A stretch of 64,000 bases of DNA from Taiwanofungus camphoratus (Eukaryota > Basidiomycota > Agaricomycetes > Polyporales > Taiwanofungaceae). The notes beneath the pieces were generated by a model. The model ran no database searches and was not told the origin of the DNA. It saw only the letters and a program-made list of their open reading frames with translations. The position numbers and the translations under genes were made by a program. This document shows positions 12,208 through 24,894 of the stretch, piece after piece. The first letter of the stretch is position 1, and each line of letters starts with the position of its first letter. The DNA is taken from the NCBI GenBank assembly GCA_003999685.1, contig CP021222.1, positions 2,294,001 to 2,358,000 on the forward strand, in the 5' to 3' direction.

Positions 12208-15014
12208 CTAGGGCCTGTCTTCATGTGTAGATTTCCTCCGCGAAATCTCATGATTGAGATCCTCGGTAGCATCCTTGAAATTTTCCTGTCTGTCCAGTTC
12301 ACCTATTCGTTCTACTGACACGGTATCGGTGAGACTGGCCTTCCTGATGCGTGAGGGCTGTCGGAAGCGTAAGCCGTCAGTCTCTGGATAAACTTCTTCC
12401 CCCGTAGCGACAACGGGAAACGCAGTAACCGAGCCGTTCCGTGACTTGTGCAAGTCTGCGTAACAATTGGACCTCCCACGATGCGCCTGGCCGTGTCCTT
12501 CGAGATATCCCAGGACATTGTCGTAGTCTCCCTCTTCGTCGTCTGACGCATCTGGCGTGGCGGTTCTACTGATTTCCTGGCTCTTAGTGCCCCCAGCCCA
12601 GGCACTGGTTCCTCGACTGGCGCTCCTACTCCAGCCGAAGAGACGCTCGTCCAGCCATGTCTGTAAAAAGCCTGAGAGACATATTTCAAATTGATAGCAC
12701 TAGTCCACACACCATAGGATGAATGAGCAAATTGCCTTGTGCATCAACTCCACCGGTGGCACTCTTCCGCCGCCATATTCCAGGTTGTCCTGAAGATGGA
12801 GGGACACTGGCTGAAGGCACAGAAACACGTAACTGTGGCAGTACATTAGAACAACCTGTGGCCACACCAGTCAAAGAAACACTCACATCATCGTAATTTT
12901 CATATAATTGAGGTCCAAATTCCCGAACGACCTCAGCCAGCTCATTAGAGACTTCAATCCTCATCGCTTTGAGTCTATTCAGAGAGCGTTGTTGTCCTGG
13001 CGCCAGTGCCACTATCAAAGGTCTTAATGATCTGGCCATGTGTCAGTCAGAGCCAATCCATATCGTCTGTCACTTACTTCAGAACATCCATCCCCGCTTC
13101 GCCAAACTTCAGAGCAGCATAGCCAACAAAGGGCAAAGCAATCGTGACCAGGAATGGAGTCCAGATCCTCCACTCCAGAGATACATTGGCTCTGATGGCA
13201 ACCATTGTAGCAAGGAAGGCATAGAAGCCGCATAGTATTGGAGCTACACCCAACGATATAAGGATTTTCCATGTCGCCAATACGTCTCGTCCGGCTATCT
13301 TCACAGTCGATGCCGCGAGCGCCTCTGAGTGATGGGAATTTCGCTAGTAAAATCTTTGCTCGTTTAGAATGAGGTTGGTCCGTACCTTTGGCTTTGTTCC
13401 GTGACATGATTGAAGCAACGATGAAAATTGGCCCATTGAGGATAACACCCGGTAGAGCTAGCAATGTCCATACCATCAAAAGGCCCAATCGGTAAGTCAG
13501 GAGACCTAAAGTCTTCCAACTCGCCTTCTGAGCTCGAGGAACCTGCAGCGACTGTTAGACTTTCCATAGTATGTTGCCATGCACCGTTGACCAACCTGAT
13601 GATCACGCAAGCCAAGATCGCGGACCATACGGTTGTATTTCAGGACGTCAGCGCGAAGTTTTTGTACTTTTGGCTCGTCTTTGAAATGGAGGTATCCCTC
13701 AAGGAAGCGCCTGTTCATCTCAACGACTTGACCTAATGTTAAATGTTGTCCGGGCGTCTTAAAGAGTCTGCGCGCGGCTTGTATTAACTATATACATTCG
13801 ATAATTTTTAGCTATTCGCTGTTAGAAATGAGGATAACGTAGCAACCCACCATCAACGTGTCATAGTCTGGTGCTCGGACAGTGACCGTCTTCAAGCCGT
13901 CATAAATGAAATCGAGAAGTTTGCCGACCGCTTCTTTCTTTTGCGCACCACCTTCCTTGAACTTCTCTATAAGGTCTTGCGGAACATCCATTGCCTCTCC
14001 AAACTCAACAACCGCCCGAGATCGAAAGCGGTGAGCATGGAAATACGAGAGCCCCACCGGAACTATCTTGACTTTGACATTGGGATCATTAGCCATTGCG
14101 CCTAGTGCCATCACCGAAACACCCGCTTTCAGTGGAAGAAGGTCGGTACGATCATGACTACCGCCTAAGAGGAAACCTGTCAAACGTGTATGCTCCTGGT
14201 GCCAATCGCGAACGCGTACCCTCAGGGAAAATACCAATGCAACCTCCATCTGTAAGACATTGGTAGACATGTTGGTACATTTCTCGCTGGTCGACGAAGG
14301 GCATCTTTTTGAAGGTCAGGCCCTGCTGGCCTTCCGCTCTAAGCTCCTTCAACTTCTCTCGTATTTTCGCAGTGCCTTTCCCGCTGTCTCCTCCAAACAC
14401 CTTCTTAATTCTGAGCTCGGTGTCTGATATCACATCTACCACTTCAGCAACTAGTGAGCCAACGAGTTTAGGGAGTTGTATCTGCATCTTGGGGGCGAAC
14501 TCGGACTGGAAGCGAGTACCATGGCCAATGACTAAGCAGGGATCACCTTCAGAAAGAGAAACCTGGCCTATACCGGCGTTGGCATTATCGGCGGCTCTGA
14601 CGACGGGAACTTTACGCAGCGGTGAATAGCAGGACCATATCTGACACGAGGGCACGCACTGCTCGACATCATTTTAGCGAAGAAACCGATGGCTTTTCTA
14701 TCCATGCTCTTCGCTGCAATGAGGAATTGCACATGCCGCCTCGTTTCTCGGTGCACTTGCAAAGTCAGCAAGAGTGGATCAAGAAACTGACTCCCCAAAA
14801 GTCAGCTCGAGCATCAGAGTCTTGAAAGTGTGATACATGCTTGATTGTGGTGTGGAGCAGCCACGAAAATCACCGGACCATCGCGAGGAATGTGGAATGC
14901 ACCTCTCGGCCGAATTTCGCGGAAGAAAATGTTTACAACTGTTCTCCAGAAGGCCAAGGCGGCATCGTAGAGAAGATCCTTGGAAGTTGGCAGAGTAATG
15001 GTTTTGGTCGTCAT
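12208..15014 (-). CDS. Glycerol-3-phosphate/DHAP acyltransferase, copy B (Gpt2/Sct1 type)
   Basis: Tandem paralogue of copy A with matching exon boundaries. It starts MTTKTITLPTSKDLLYDAAL and continues VVNIFFREIRPRGAFHIPRDGPVIFVAAPHHNQ. The following exon begins FLDPLLLTLQVHRETRRHV, so H-x4-D is again split by an intron. Later blocks are PFVDQREMYQHVYQCL, an intron after FPEG, then GSHDRTDLLPLKAGVSVMALGAM and VKIVPVGLSYFHAH. Hydrophobic helices near 13488-13380 and 13304-13080 precede KAMRIEVSNELAEVVREFGP. The tail (GDYDNVLGYLEGH..., then a charged segment ending STHEDRP) is longer than in copy A. Because this is the upstream, longer-tailed copy it may be the ancestral-type gene; that is inference. 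Which copy prefers glycerol-3-phosphate or DHAP cannot be read from the sequence. Confidence 0.9.
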
Positions 15015-15383
15015 AAAGTAGATAAATGAAGAGTTGTGTATTGTGGGAACCTAATTAGAACAACGATTTTATGTACGAGCTGGAGCTGGCCAGGGCGAAT
15101 GACACCCGAGGCTGAAGCGCCGAGCGCTGCGTGACGTCGCTCTGGTGTCAGGTAAGTGGCCCGGCAATCCACCTGCCCATTCCGATGCGCAGACTGAACA
15201 TACACAATAACGTACTATAGCTGTTAACAAGGTGTACGTTCTGGTTCTGCTGGGTATATACGCAATAACACTACAGTAGCTCCCATACTTATTGAAGGTG
15301 ATGATAGTACACACGAATGCAGATACTATGATATGTAAGAAACATGTCAGAACAAAGATGATAGAACTTCCACGTCCTCAACG
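15015..15383. other. Intergenic: GPAT copy B promoter and XMAP215 3' flank
   Basis: About 370 bp with no coding stretch supported. Confidence 0.4.
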
Positions 15384-18300
15384 TCAACTAGGGGCAATTC
15401 GCGTCATTGCAGATGGTGTTGATCGACCGTGCGATGATGATCCATTGCTCGCTGTACTTGATCGGTAATGGAAGATGTCGTGCAATCTTGACAACTTTTC
15501 TTGCTGAGCATCGGGCAGTTCAGAGACACCAGACCGCGGTGGCGACCGAGGAGAAGTACTACTAATCGGCGAAGTAGGGGTCATTGCTCCACTGGACTCA
15601 GCAGCTATGTGCATCGAGAACATCAGCGAGTATAGAATAGCAGTTACATCCTGACTCACTCGAGGAATAACTCGGCGGAGTCAGTGCTCGGTCACGACCA
15701 TTTGACTCAAGTTCTGCAAGCAAATTCTGTCAGATTATACAGACTGACCATGTTGTATGGCTCACTTGACAAAGTGTTCGCTACTGCAACACTTCTCTCA
15801 TCGTCTTCTGCGGCTCGACTTGCCAATGCCCTCGTGATATATTTACGGAACGCAGTACCTGTTTGTTCAAGTAGCTTATCAACCTTGGGCTTCTTGTGAG
15901 GATGAGCCTTGAGGAAATGATGTAGTTCTGTGATCCCTTCTTTATGCATTGCACCAGTGGTTTCACTGGAGATATGTTTGATAATGGTATTCAACTCCTC
16001 GTCCAGATCGGGCTCTTTCATAGGCCCAGAGGGGCCTCCAAGTCCATGTCCATTTGTGGAAGATATGCTGTGACTCCTAGCGTGGCTCGACGTGGATTGA
16101 CGAGGAGGATCCGAAGTCACCGAGGATGACGTTCCTTGGGGAGAGATAGGTCGACTAAGGGTTGGAGATGATCGTCGAATCGTTTCTTCCCGAGTCATAC
16201 CGTTGGCCCTCACCGGGACTTCTGCTGCAGTCCGGGTGGATGAATTGAGAATACGATAGACATATGGATAGACGATTGTGGCGGACGGATCGTCAAACGA
16301 TGCAGATAGAAAATCATAGACTTCATCTCCATAGTGGGCTTTATGGTAGTCATGTTCAGTTTCCGTAACATCTGATACATTGCGAAAACATGGGCTTACC
16401 TACAACGTGTTGAATAATCACTTTAATCGTCCGCAAGGGCATATCACCGCACGGCACCTTGTTTGTAGCTCGTGCACGCCATTCATTAGGCGGCACAGAC
16501 TGCAGGAAGTGCTCCACTGCAGGGAACAATTCGACAGGATCTAGAGCCTGTTTGTCGAGATCCTGTGGGATGTTTCTCGCCAATTTCCAGACACATTTAA
16601 GCACAAGCTCAGCAACTTTGGCTTCCTGAGAATCCGGGAGGGTCGCATTGGTGGTAAATGGTTTGACAATCTGAAGAAGCAAAGCAAAGAGCGCGCTGGA
16701 GACGCGGGGATTGAAGAGTCTGAACGAGCATCAGCAAACTATAAACTCACCGGAAAATCGACATCCTCCGTCCTGTAGCAAAAAGTCGTAGAATGATCAT
16801 ATTAATAAATCGAGAGAGATCCTTGACACGGGTATCCAGGCTATTGTCCGTCTGCAGAAGGCGGAGAGTTAACTCCTCAAGCAATGAGGTTAAGATATCG
16901 ACTGTCAAAGACTCCGCAAGAAATACATGATCACAGAATGCGTTAAGTGTTTGAATGAGGTGTTTGGCAAGCCTGAAGTTCTCCTGTACGGTGATGTCAT
17001 CTGGTCGTTCGAAAACATGGGCCATTTGAAGGGTAATTGTCTCGATGAGACCCTCGGTATGCTCCGCGAGCTCCTGATATACAGGAGAGGAAGGACCGAC
17101 CTCTGGACCAAGTTCCAACACTTTTTGTATTTTCTTCAAGGCGTCAACACTACGGGACGGATCGTTGCTGAGGATACTGGAAATGGTAACTGTGATATCA
17201 TCAGAAGATGTCGGAGGTTCTGCTTCCGAAACGTAGTCAGTTTGCTGTGCATTTACTCTGCCTTCTCCATTCACTGGGCGGTGAGCTATATCATTGCCGG
17301 GAGAAACTTCATCCGCCGAAGTTACTGAAGCAGGGGGATCCTGTTGGATGTTGTTGAGACGGGTCCGAGGGGGACCTAAGCGAGAGGGTAGGAGACTCTT
17401 TGGACGAGCCAGTCCTTGAGGTGACGATGGACCGGGTAAATGAGAAGTGCTAGGTGTTCTAATTGATCTAGCTGGTGAGGTAGGTCGGACACCGTTGGAT
17501 AGCACAGGTGAAGTTGATCTGATTGTATGCGAGGGTGACACAGGACGGCCCAGGCGCGATGCTGGAGCAACAACGGGGCTCCCTGCTTGTGGAATTCCAC
17601 CAATGCGAGACGCAGGTCCTGGAGCTGGTGAGCCAGACCTGGGAATGCCTGTGGCTACGCGAGAAGCATGAGTAGAACGAGGAGCAACTTCAGCTCTGTC
17701 TGGACTGCCAGCACCAGGGACACGACGTAGGCGCTCCTCCAACTGAGTTTTATCCTTAGCGGACAAGTGCCCAACGATGGACCAGATCGATTCTCCCACA
17801 AGCACATATCCTTCACTAGCCATGATCAACTTCAGCACCTTCGATGGAAAAAAAGAGGGACAAGCAGACACACCTGAGCGCGGCAAGCGCTGACCTGCGG
17901 ACTTGGGCATCTTTATCCGATATCATAGACGCAACCACTGGGAAAGCCTTACTTGGCTCGCAAGTTCCCTTACCAAACCGTTTTAGCAAGCTAGCAAGCT
18001 CATCGAGAGTGCCTTGACGGGTTTTCGACACCTTCGACCTCAATCCATGCTCAAGCAGAAGTTGAAATACTCGACTATAAGCATATACTTTAGGCAGTGT
18101 TTGCACAATTTGAGAGACCCGAGTTCGCACAGGCTCGCGCGCATCGCCAAGCTGTAATATGTCAGACCTTGGTTAAAAGAAGTGAACGTCTAGGCGTACC
18201 TTGTTAACAATGGTAGGAATGAAACACAAAGCCTCCGGTTCAGTGAGCTGGTAATCGACGCTCTGAAAGAAAACCAGAACAGCCTCAACGACATCAAGAC

Positions 18301-21300
18301 ATTTCTGTACCAGGTTCGATTGCGGCTCATGCGCCTTGATGGAAACGTACTTGAGAGCAAAATCCGAATTTGCTAAACAAACAGCCTGAAGTTGCCCTAG
18401 ATCGAATCCCGGCTTGTCTTCACCCGCTTGGACACTGGCATACAGATCGTGCAGCATGGTGAGACCAGAAACATGATCATTGACGGCATTGTGATCATGG
18501 CTGAAAAGAAGAGAGAGGAGTTCCCTAGATCCATGGGATTCCATTTGGTGCTGCAAGAGTTCCGCGAGATCTTTCCTGGTCGGCCCAGCCTCATTGACCC
18601 ATCTTTGGGCATCTTTGGCCAGACGTGCTTTCTTAGCATCCAGACTCGTGCCAGTGAACGGTAACGCAAGGGAAACAACCTGTGCCTGAGTTGCAGATGC
18701 CTTCGTCGAAGGAGCAATTCCCACGCCGGGACGCTTCAAGCCGGTGCCCAGTTTACTGGGAAGACGAGAAGTAACTCCTTCCACCGGAGTTTCTGACCGT
18801 GATTCTGGCCTAGACGAAGTACCTTGGGGTAGTTTACGACGTACACCCGTTAATCTACTCGGAGGTAAAAATTTCGATTGCTCAGTTGGAGAGGGCGTAT
18901 CTTGTGGCGGAAGGCTCTCCGAAAGCTCGGGAGTAGGAATGGCTTTGACAAGTGCCATCTTCAAAGGCGGCGGGACAGACTGCCCTGCAGCCTTGGAAGT
19001 AACAGGGGCCGGTGCAGTCTTGACAGGGGCTGCCGCACGTGCTGCCTGCACAAGAGGAACCACAGTTGTTTTCGATGCTGACTTCAGTGAATTTGTTTGT
19101 TGTAGGACGTAGTCATATCCAGCGCATGCCACCAAATATGGCAGAAGAGCCTGCGCACCCTTCCTGACATCCCCACTGCGGTCATCTAGGCAGGAAATCA
19201 CAGGACCAACCCAGCTGCTCAGATCCAAATTACTACTAGGCTCGTGTTGTTTGAACCAGTCGACAATCCAGTTGAGCAAAGATGCCCTTTGCAGAGGATT
19301 CGATGATTCCAGAGCTGTTGCAAATCCATTGACCATAGACTCCAAACCCTCACATGCCGTTGCGATAGATGTAAGAGTCTGCAGGCCAGAAGCACGGATA
19401 GGGGCCTTTTGGTCAGACAAAACAGTGGCAACAGGCACTGTGTAAAGGCGAGTATATTTCTCGAAGGGCTTGCCCATGCCGACTGCAATCCGAGAGACGA
19501 TATCGAGCGCGAGAGATTGTACAGCCTTGTTGGTATCTGTTACTCGAGCCTTGACAACTTGTCCGATCTCACCTATCCGCTAGACGTAAGTGACCAAAAT
19601 TGGACCCTGCACACTTATAACACTTACCCATGTTAGCCTTTAAGCGCTTATTAGCACCTTGGTCCAAGATTGTCTGTAATGCTTCGAGAGCCTCCTTTTT
19701 TGTCTTCCATGCATCACTCTTGGCGTCCGCAAGAATGGCGGTGCCTTTGAGTAAATTGTCGATCTCTACACGTGGAAATAGCTCGTCTAATGGGTCATTC
19801 CCAGCGCTTTTGCTCGAAGTGCCACCAGAGGACTGCGCCATACTAGCAAGATCTGCAGAAGTCCGAGTAGGCTGTGGTGCGGGAGTCCCCTCTGCCTTAT
19901 CAAACTCGGTCAAAATCGTATTTAAGAGTTGTGGGTTCAGATCTTCCAAAAGGTCCTTAATAGCTGCAAAAACAATGACAAGTCATAATCAATCAAGCAC
20001 ATCTGTAGACAGAAACTTACAGGAACCCGCGAATAATTTGACAGTGACGAGCGTCTTGGTTGCACTTGTACGAACAGCTGCGTTTGAGTTTTTGAGCGCG
20101 GTCTTAAGAAATTCTATAAGGCTGCGCAAAGATAGCCCAGATAGTCCAAACTCGATAAGAGACTGCTCAATCCAAGTCACAGCATCTGCTAAGACTTTAG
20201 GAGCTTTCTGCTTCGATAGGGGATCGTATGCTACGTGACAATGTATACGTGAGTCTGTCGATATGCATGGTCCGTACTCGAAATACAGCTCACCATGACC
20301 CAGTACAAATTGTAGAGACGTCTTTTCCGCAAACAACATAAGCGTATCGCCGGCTGGTTTCTTCAATTTCACATCTCCCAACTTTTCGGTGAGATGTGCA
20401 ATACACAGCGCGACTGACGATCGGCCAAATGATGGACAACGATCGGCCAAGATATTGAGAATGCCATACAGCTTTGTAGACACCTGTGAACAGAACAAAC
20501 CTGAAGATTAATGTATGGGTCTCGATATGAACAGGATAAACAGACCTGAAAATTCTTCTCGTTCCATCCTTTCTTGCCCAAGAAACGGACGACCACCTCT
20601 GTATCTAGGTCGGGTACTGCACCTTCAACCCACGCGGTCATTTCTTCCAATGCCGCAAGTCTGGTCTTCCAATTTGGGTCTGCCAAATCGGTGGCGAAGT
20701 GGACAGGTATGACTTCCGCAGCAAGGACTTCAGCATCTTCCGGAGTATGTGTATATTTGAAAGTATCCAGTGCACCAGGGAGAGGAGCAGCTCCACCTTT
20801 CGCTGGTTTGGAGACTGCAACCGCCGCTGCAGGTACCGTTCTCTTGGCTGGAGCAGCAGAAGCAGGACCTGCTGTCGAATTGTTGGATTCAGCACCAGCT
20901 GCTTTCTTTGTCTGTGAATTTTGACCATAAATATGAACGGTTCCATGAATGACAGCATGCAAAAACGTACCAACAACCTCGTAGGTGGCTTCTTCAAGGG
21001 TCTGTTCTCGGCTGGAGAGAGTACGTCGTCCTCAGAAGGGGAGCCAGCTAGCAAAGTCGGAGCCTTCACCGCCTCTGGTTTCTTCCCAGTAGATGATACC
21101 TTCTTGGGCGGCTCCTTTGCGACGGGAGGTCCTCTCGAAGGTCCACCAGTACCGGCCTTGGCCTTAACTGTTGCCTTCTCGTAGGCCTCCTTCACTTTGG
21201 TTTTCCTGACGTCAGCCAGACCGTCCATAAGTGCATTCAGTGGTCGCTCTCCAACCATCTTCATCAGAGTACCGAGACATGTAGCAGCCTCATTACGAGC

Positions 21301-22934
21301 ACCTTCAAATGAATCTTCGAGAAGAGCGGCCAAAGATTCCGAAAGTGGCTTTAACTGCGGAGGGGGCACAGGAGTGGTTGATGTGGAGAGGCACCTAGCG
21401 AGAAATTTCAGAGCACCCTCCTTCACTTGAGGATTTTTGGAGTTGAGCACAGGAAGAATGTCCGGAAGAATATCAGGCAATGTAGTCTACTGAAGGTCTT
21501 AATTGGGTACATAAGGCAGAATGTAATATGAATGAACCGTACCGTCATGAATACTGCATCCAAGGCAGCTCCAATTGCATCCGTCACACTCGCCTTCCTT
21601 TCCTTGAGTCTCTCCAACATCGGAGTCACGACAGTCTCTCTATACCTTCCAAAAGCTCCCATCATGCCCTTAGCAAGGCCTTCAATGCATCCGGCAGCGG
21701 CCATCACGCAGTTGATATTCGCGTCTTTGTGAACGCATGTTGCCAAAGACCTTGCCAGTTCCCCGAGTTCTGCAGCCTCCTTGATGCGCGAGGTGGCGTT
21801 CAACAGGGTCAATAAGTCGTCCAATGCCTCCTTACGCTCCTTCCATTTTGAGGAACCGAGTGATGCCTGAAGATTTGAAGGCAATTTGGGCACAATGTCC
21901 ACTTCTTCTGCAAACATGCGGGGATCCAACGGGGCCGACTCTGCGTATTCTTAGTCAGTGATTGAGACCGATGTACCTCCATAGATACCAACCTTCTTCT
22001 GGAGAGCCTCCAACGTCGTCACCGCCCCCTGCAGCAGCATTGGCCTCTGCTTCTCGCGCTGAGGCCCTTGTGAATCTCTCCGGCTTTAGTGTGCCCTTTC
22101 CTTTCCCTTCCTTCTCCATATCCCCGAATGACTCCTTCAATTCTTTCACTTGTACAGGCTTCAGATCCGCCAACCATGGCTCGATCCCAGGTCCGATATA
22201 TTGATATAGAGTATGAGCGAGTTGTGTGCCTTCCGATCGCACATTTTTGTCGGTATGCGCGAATATTTTCGGAAATGTCTTAAGTACTGGCGCAGGAGGC
22301 GTACTGGATGTGCCAAACACGCTGAGGACACAGTTATTGGTCAATAACGCTCTATCCAAATAGCACAGCGATCATCATGTCAAATATTATAGACGACTCA
22401 CCGCATGATCTCCTTCAGTGCAGCGACACATCCAGCGACAACTTTCGGTTGTTTGGCCCCGAGACCGGGAAGAATGTCATTCTGGAAGAGGGTGAATAGC
22501 CAACAAAATCGGACGACCAAGACACATACCACGATACCTGCACCGCCGTTCTCAACTTCCACATACTGCAAAACAAGTTCTACAGCTTGTGCCCTCGTTC
22601 CTGCACGTGCCGAACCGAAACATTTGTCCACCAGGGCCGGAACGACAACTTCTCTCGTTCGCGCAGCATTCTCACCTGCAAACTTGACAAAGGATACTAC
22701 GCACTCAACGCCCTTCTCCTGCGCGACAGCGTTGGCATCGGTAACAATCTTCTTAAGTGAATCTGGATTATTGATGTAAGGTTTGAAGGCGGGATCGGAG
22801 TCGGAGGCTGTGGTCTGGAAAGTCTTCACCAGAGACTCATAGGCGCTGACGCGGGCCTTCCAGTTCTTGTGGACGAGTCTGTCGGATATTGGAATGGAAT
22901 TGAAGTCCTCTTCTTGTGGTGGAGAACCTTCCAT
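15384..22934 (-). CDS. XMAP215/Stu2/Alp14-family microtubule polymerase, multiple TOG domains
   Basis: The start is MEGSPPQEEDFNSIPISDRLVHKNWKARVSAYESL at 22934; the stop is TGA at 15384-15386. The product is built of HEAT/TOG arrays joined by Ser/Pro/Lys-rich linkers. TOG1 lies about 22900-22000 (WKARVSAYESL, KVVAGCVAALKEIM). TOG2 is about 21920-21180 (LGSSKWKERKEALDDLLTLL). TOG3 is about 20690-20000 (LADPNWKTRLAALEEMTAWV). TOG4 is about 19750-19100 (DAWKTKKEALEALQTIL, DRSGDVRKGAQALLPYLVA). A further helical array (about 18720-16700) flanks a basic linker rich in SRLG/TSP repeats (17830-17340). Such proteins bind tubulin through the TOG Trp and Lys loops and speed plus-end growth at spindle poles and kinetochores. 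With four or five TOGs and about 1,900-2,000 residues it resembles animal chTOG more than two-TOG yeast Stu2. Many short introns interrupt it. Confidence 0.88.
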
Positions 22935-24267
22935 GACCCGTCAGCGACGTATGGTTGTGTCTAGTCGTATTTTCTGAGGGATAGTTGCCAACTCCATCCT
23001 CGCCGGCTCACTTCAACGCGGTCGGTCACGAGAGTCACATGTGACCATTACGCAGCGCGCATACTCAACGTGATCGGCGTGTACCATGCACAATTGATAC
23101 GATCGCGCCTTCAAGGTGTCCGAATGGACCGTCCATCAGTTCTTCGTCTCGCTCTTGATTTTTTTTCTCTCTCTGTGCACCGAACTTTTTTTAAAAGTTG
23201 ATGAACATTCAGCCAGGAAGTCAACGAACCCAGTCATACATCAACCTAAAGTTCCAACCTCACCTCCAACATGCGTATTCGCCGTGGTAGGTCCCATTAT
23301 ACCTCAGGACGATGCCTCAACTTTTATTAGCAGGTCCGGAAGAACAAATCTCCAGATTCGATGAGCCCTAAGACCTGAAGCTTGAAGACTCGTTTTCAGT
23401 CATTCTTCGAGGCTGTCCCGCCAGCTATTCGTAACGATGGACTGCAGGTTGGAAGAACATGCCCAGTAGCTTTCGCTCGACTTGAACGAATGCGCCGTCA
23501 ACGAGCTTATCAGTTCGACGTATTACTCCGTAATGACCTTGCAATAGTGCCTGACGGCTCCTTGCTCTCGCATGCGACTAGGTTCCTAACTATCGGGTCT
23601 TTCTTCCCTCATCACGACCGCAGATCTCTGTTATTTTACTTTGTAAGGCTGATCTGCACTGCAGCCTTGGCGGAGGCTATTAACAGCCCGTCATATACAT
23701 GTCCCTGGTCCTTAGTTGTCAACTTCCATGTTTGCAGTCGCTACGCTTTCATCAGTCTGTGTACCGAGGTCCAATCCTCTTGCATCCCTTGATGCATCAT
23801 GCGGGGAGTTGTCATATGACTCAAAGATAGCATATTATTTGACACATTCTAGTTCCTACTAAATGAAGCCGTGAATGACATGAGAAGTCTTGGGATACAT
23901 ACGAACGAATAAGAGTAACTGTGCGATGCAAGGAACGGAATGGAATGGAGCAATAATGTAGATACATACGTGAATAACCGAGATGTTAGTCTATGTAACT
24001 ACTAGAACGAGTATACGGTAAGTGAGAGCGGAGATGAGCTGAGAACAACGATGAGCGAAGAATATACAACGACGATGAGCAAAGAATTAGGTTTGTAGCA
24101 AGCATTAAAGCACGAGTAAAATGTGTGGCTGATGGAATGCAATAAGATAAGGTGTCGGCACGATGGCGCATGGCATCCGGTCGAAACCTTCCTTCCATTA
24201 CGATCGACGCGCGCGCGATTTTGGCAACCGCCACAGTTCGAGAACCGTCTTTTGGGATGCCCTTCGG
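22935..24267. other. Intergenic, XMAP215 promoter side
   Basis: Contains a T-rich/CT-rich stretch at 23140-23195 and a 136-codon open frame at 23382-23792 (+) without recognisable motifs. No gene is called. Confidence 0.35.
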
Positions 24268-24894
24268 CTAACCTCGAGGGTCGCGCTCGAGCTTGAATGC
24301 AATGCGAGGGTCACCAGCAGCCCTGAATAACTGCTTGAAGTGCGTAGGCCCAAGTATCTCTGTAAGCATCGCCTCGTGCGAGTGAACCCACTCCACTGGC
24401 GGCAAGGCTCGTATCGTCCTTTCCAAGCCTACACCTGGTGTGTGTTCTTCTTTGACGAGAACGAGCATGCCGGTCAGGAGACATTGAAGTAGATGCAATA
24501 GATCTGCGATGGCAGGCACCGTGTGGCGCATGCCTGGGAAAAGCGCGCTATGAAAGACCATCTCCCATTGTACTCGCCTCTCCCGGGAGAAGAAGGAGGA
24601 GGCGTTCGCGGGAATTTGCAGACGCATGTTGGGACTACGTGGTAGGCCTCTGGATGAGCGGTAGGGAGAAGGACATTCGACGTCGAAGAGTAAACGCGGA
24701 TCCAATGGCGTAACATCGTGCCAGCCGAGGTTCTGCACTAGCTGTGTCCTAATGGAGAGGAGCCATCGACGAGCTCGCGCATAGTTGGTCCCCAGAGCTT
24801 CTGCGGTCGTGAGCGGGATGCCCGTTCGCCGTGCCCATTCGTCCATGTGCGAAATGTCGTTGCTGAACACTAATTGCGGAGGCAGGCTCGGCAT
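24268..24894 (-). CDS. Hypothetical protein, 208 aa, single exon
   Basis: An uninterrupted frame from ATG 24894 (MPSLPPQLVFSNDISHMDEW) to a stop after LERDPRG. No family is recognised. It is intronless, which is unusual here, and GC-richer than its flanks. It has a hydrophobic helix in the middle (AIADLLHLLQCLLTGMLVLV) within an otherwise soluble, Arg/Pro-rich sequence, and no signal peptide. Length and the regular amino-acid mix argue for a real gene; lack of known motifs keeps confidence moderate. The 1.3-3.5 kb on either side has no recognised gene. Confidence 0.5.
   Translation of the reverse strand: MPSLPPQLVFSNDISHMDEWARRTGIPLTTAEALGTNYARARRWLLSIRTQLVQNLGWHDVTPLDPRLLFDVECPSPYRSSRGLPRSPNMRLQIPANASSFFSRERRVQWEMVFHSALFPGMRHTVPAIADLLHLLQCLLTGMLVLVKEEHTPGVGLERTIRALPPVEWVHSHEAMLTEILGPTHFKQLFRAAGDPRIAFKLERDPRG

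Noticed and set aside
18397-19112. Open frames on both strands over the XMAP215 gene
   Set aside because: Shadows of the long Ser/Pro/Ala-rich coding exon in the true frame.
23382-23792. 136-codon plus-strand frame
   Set aside because: No motif, no splice continuity, and composition like the non-coding flanks.
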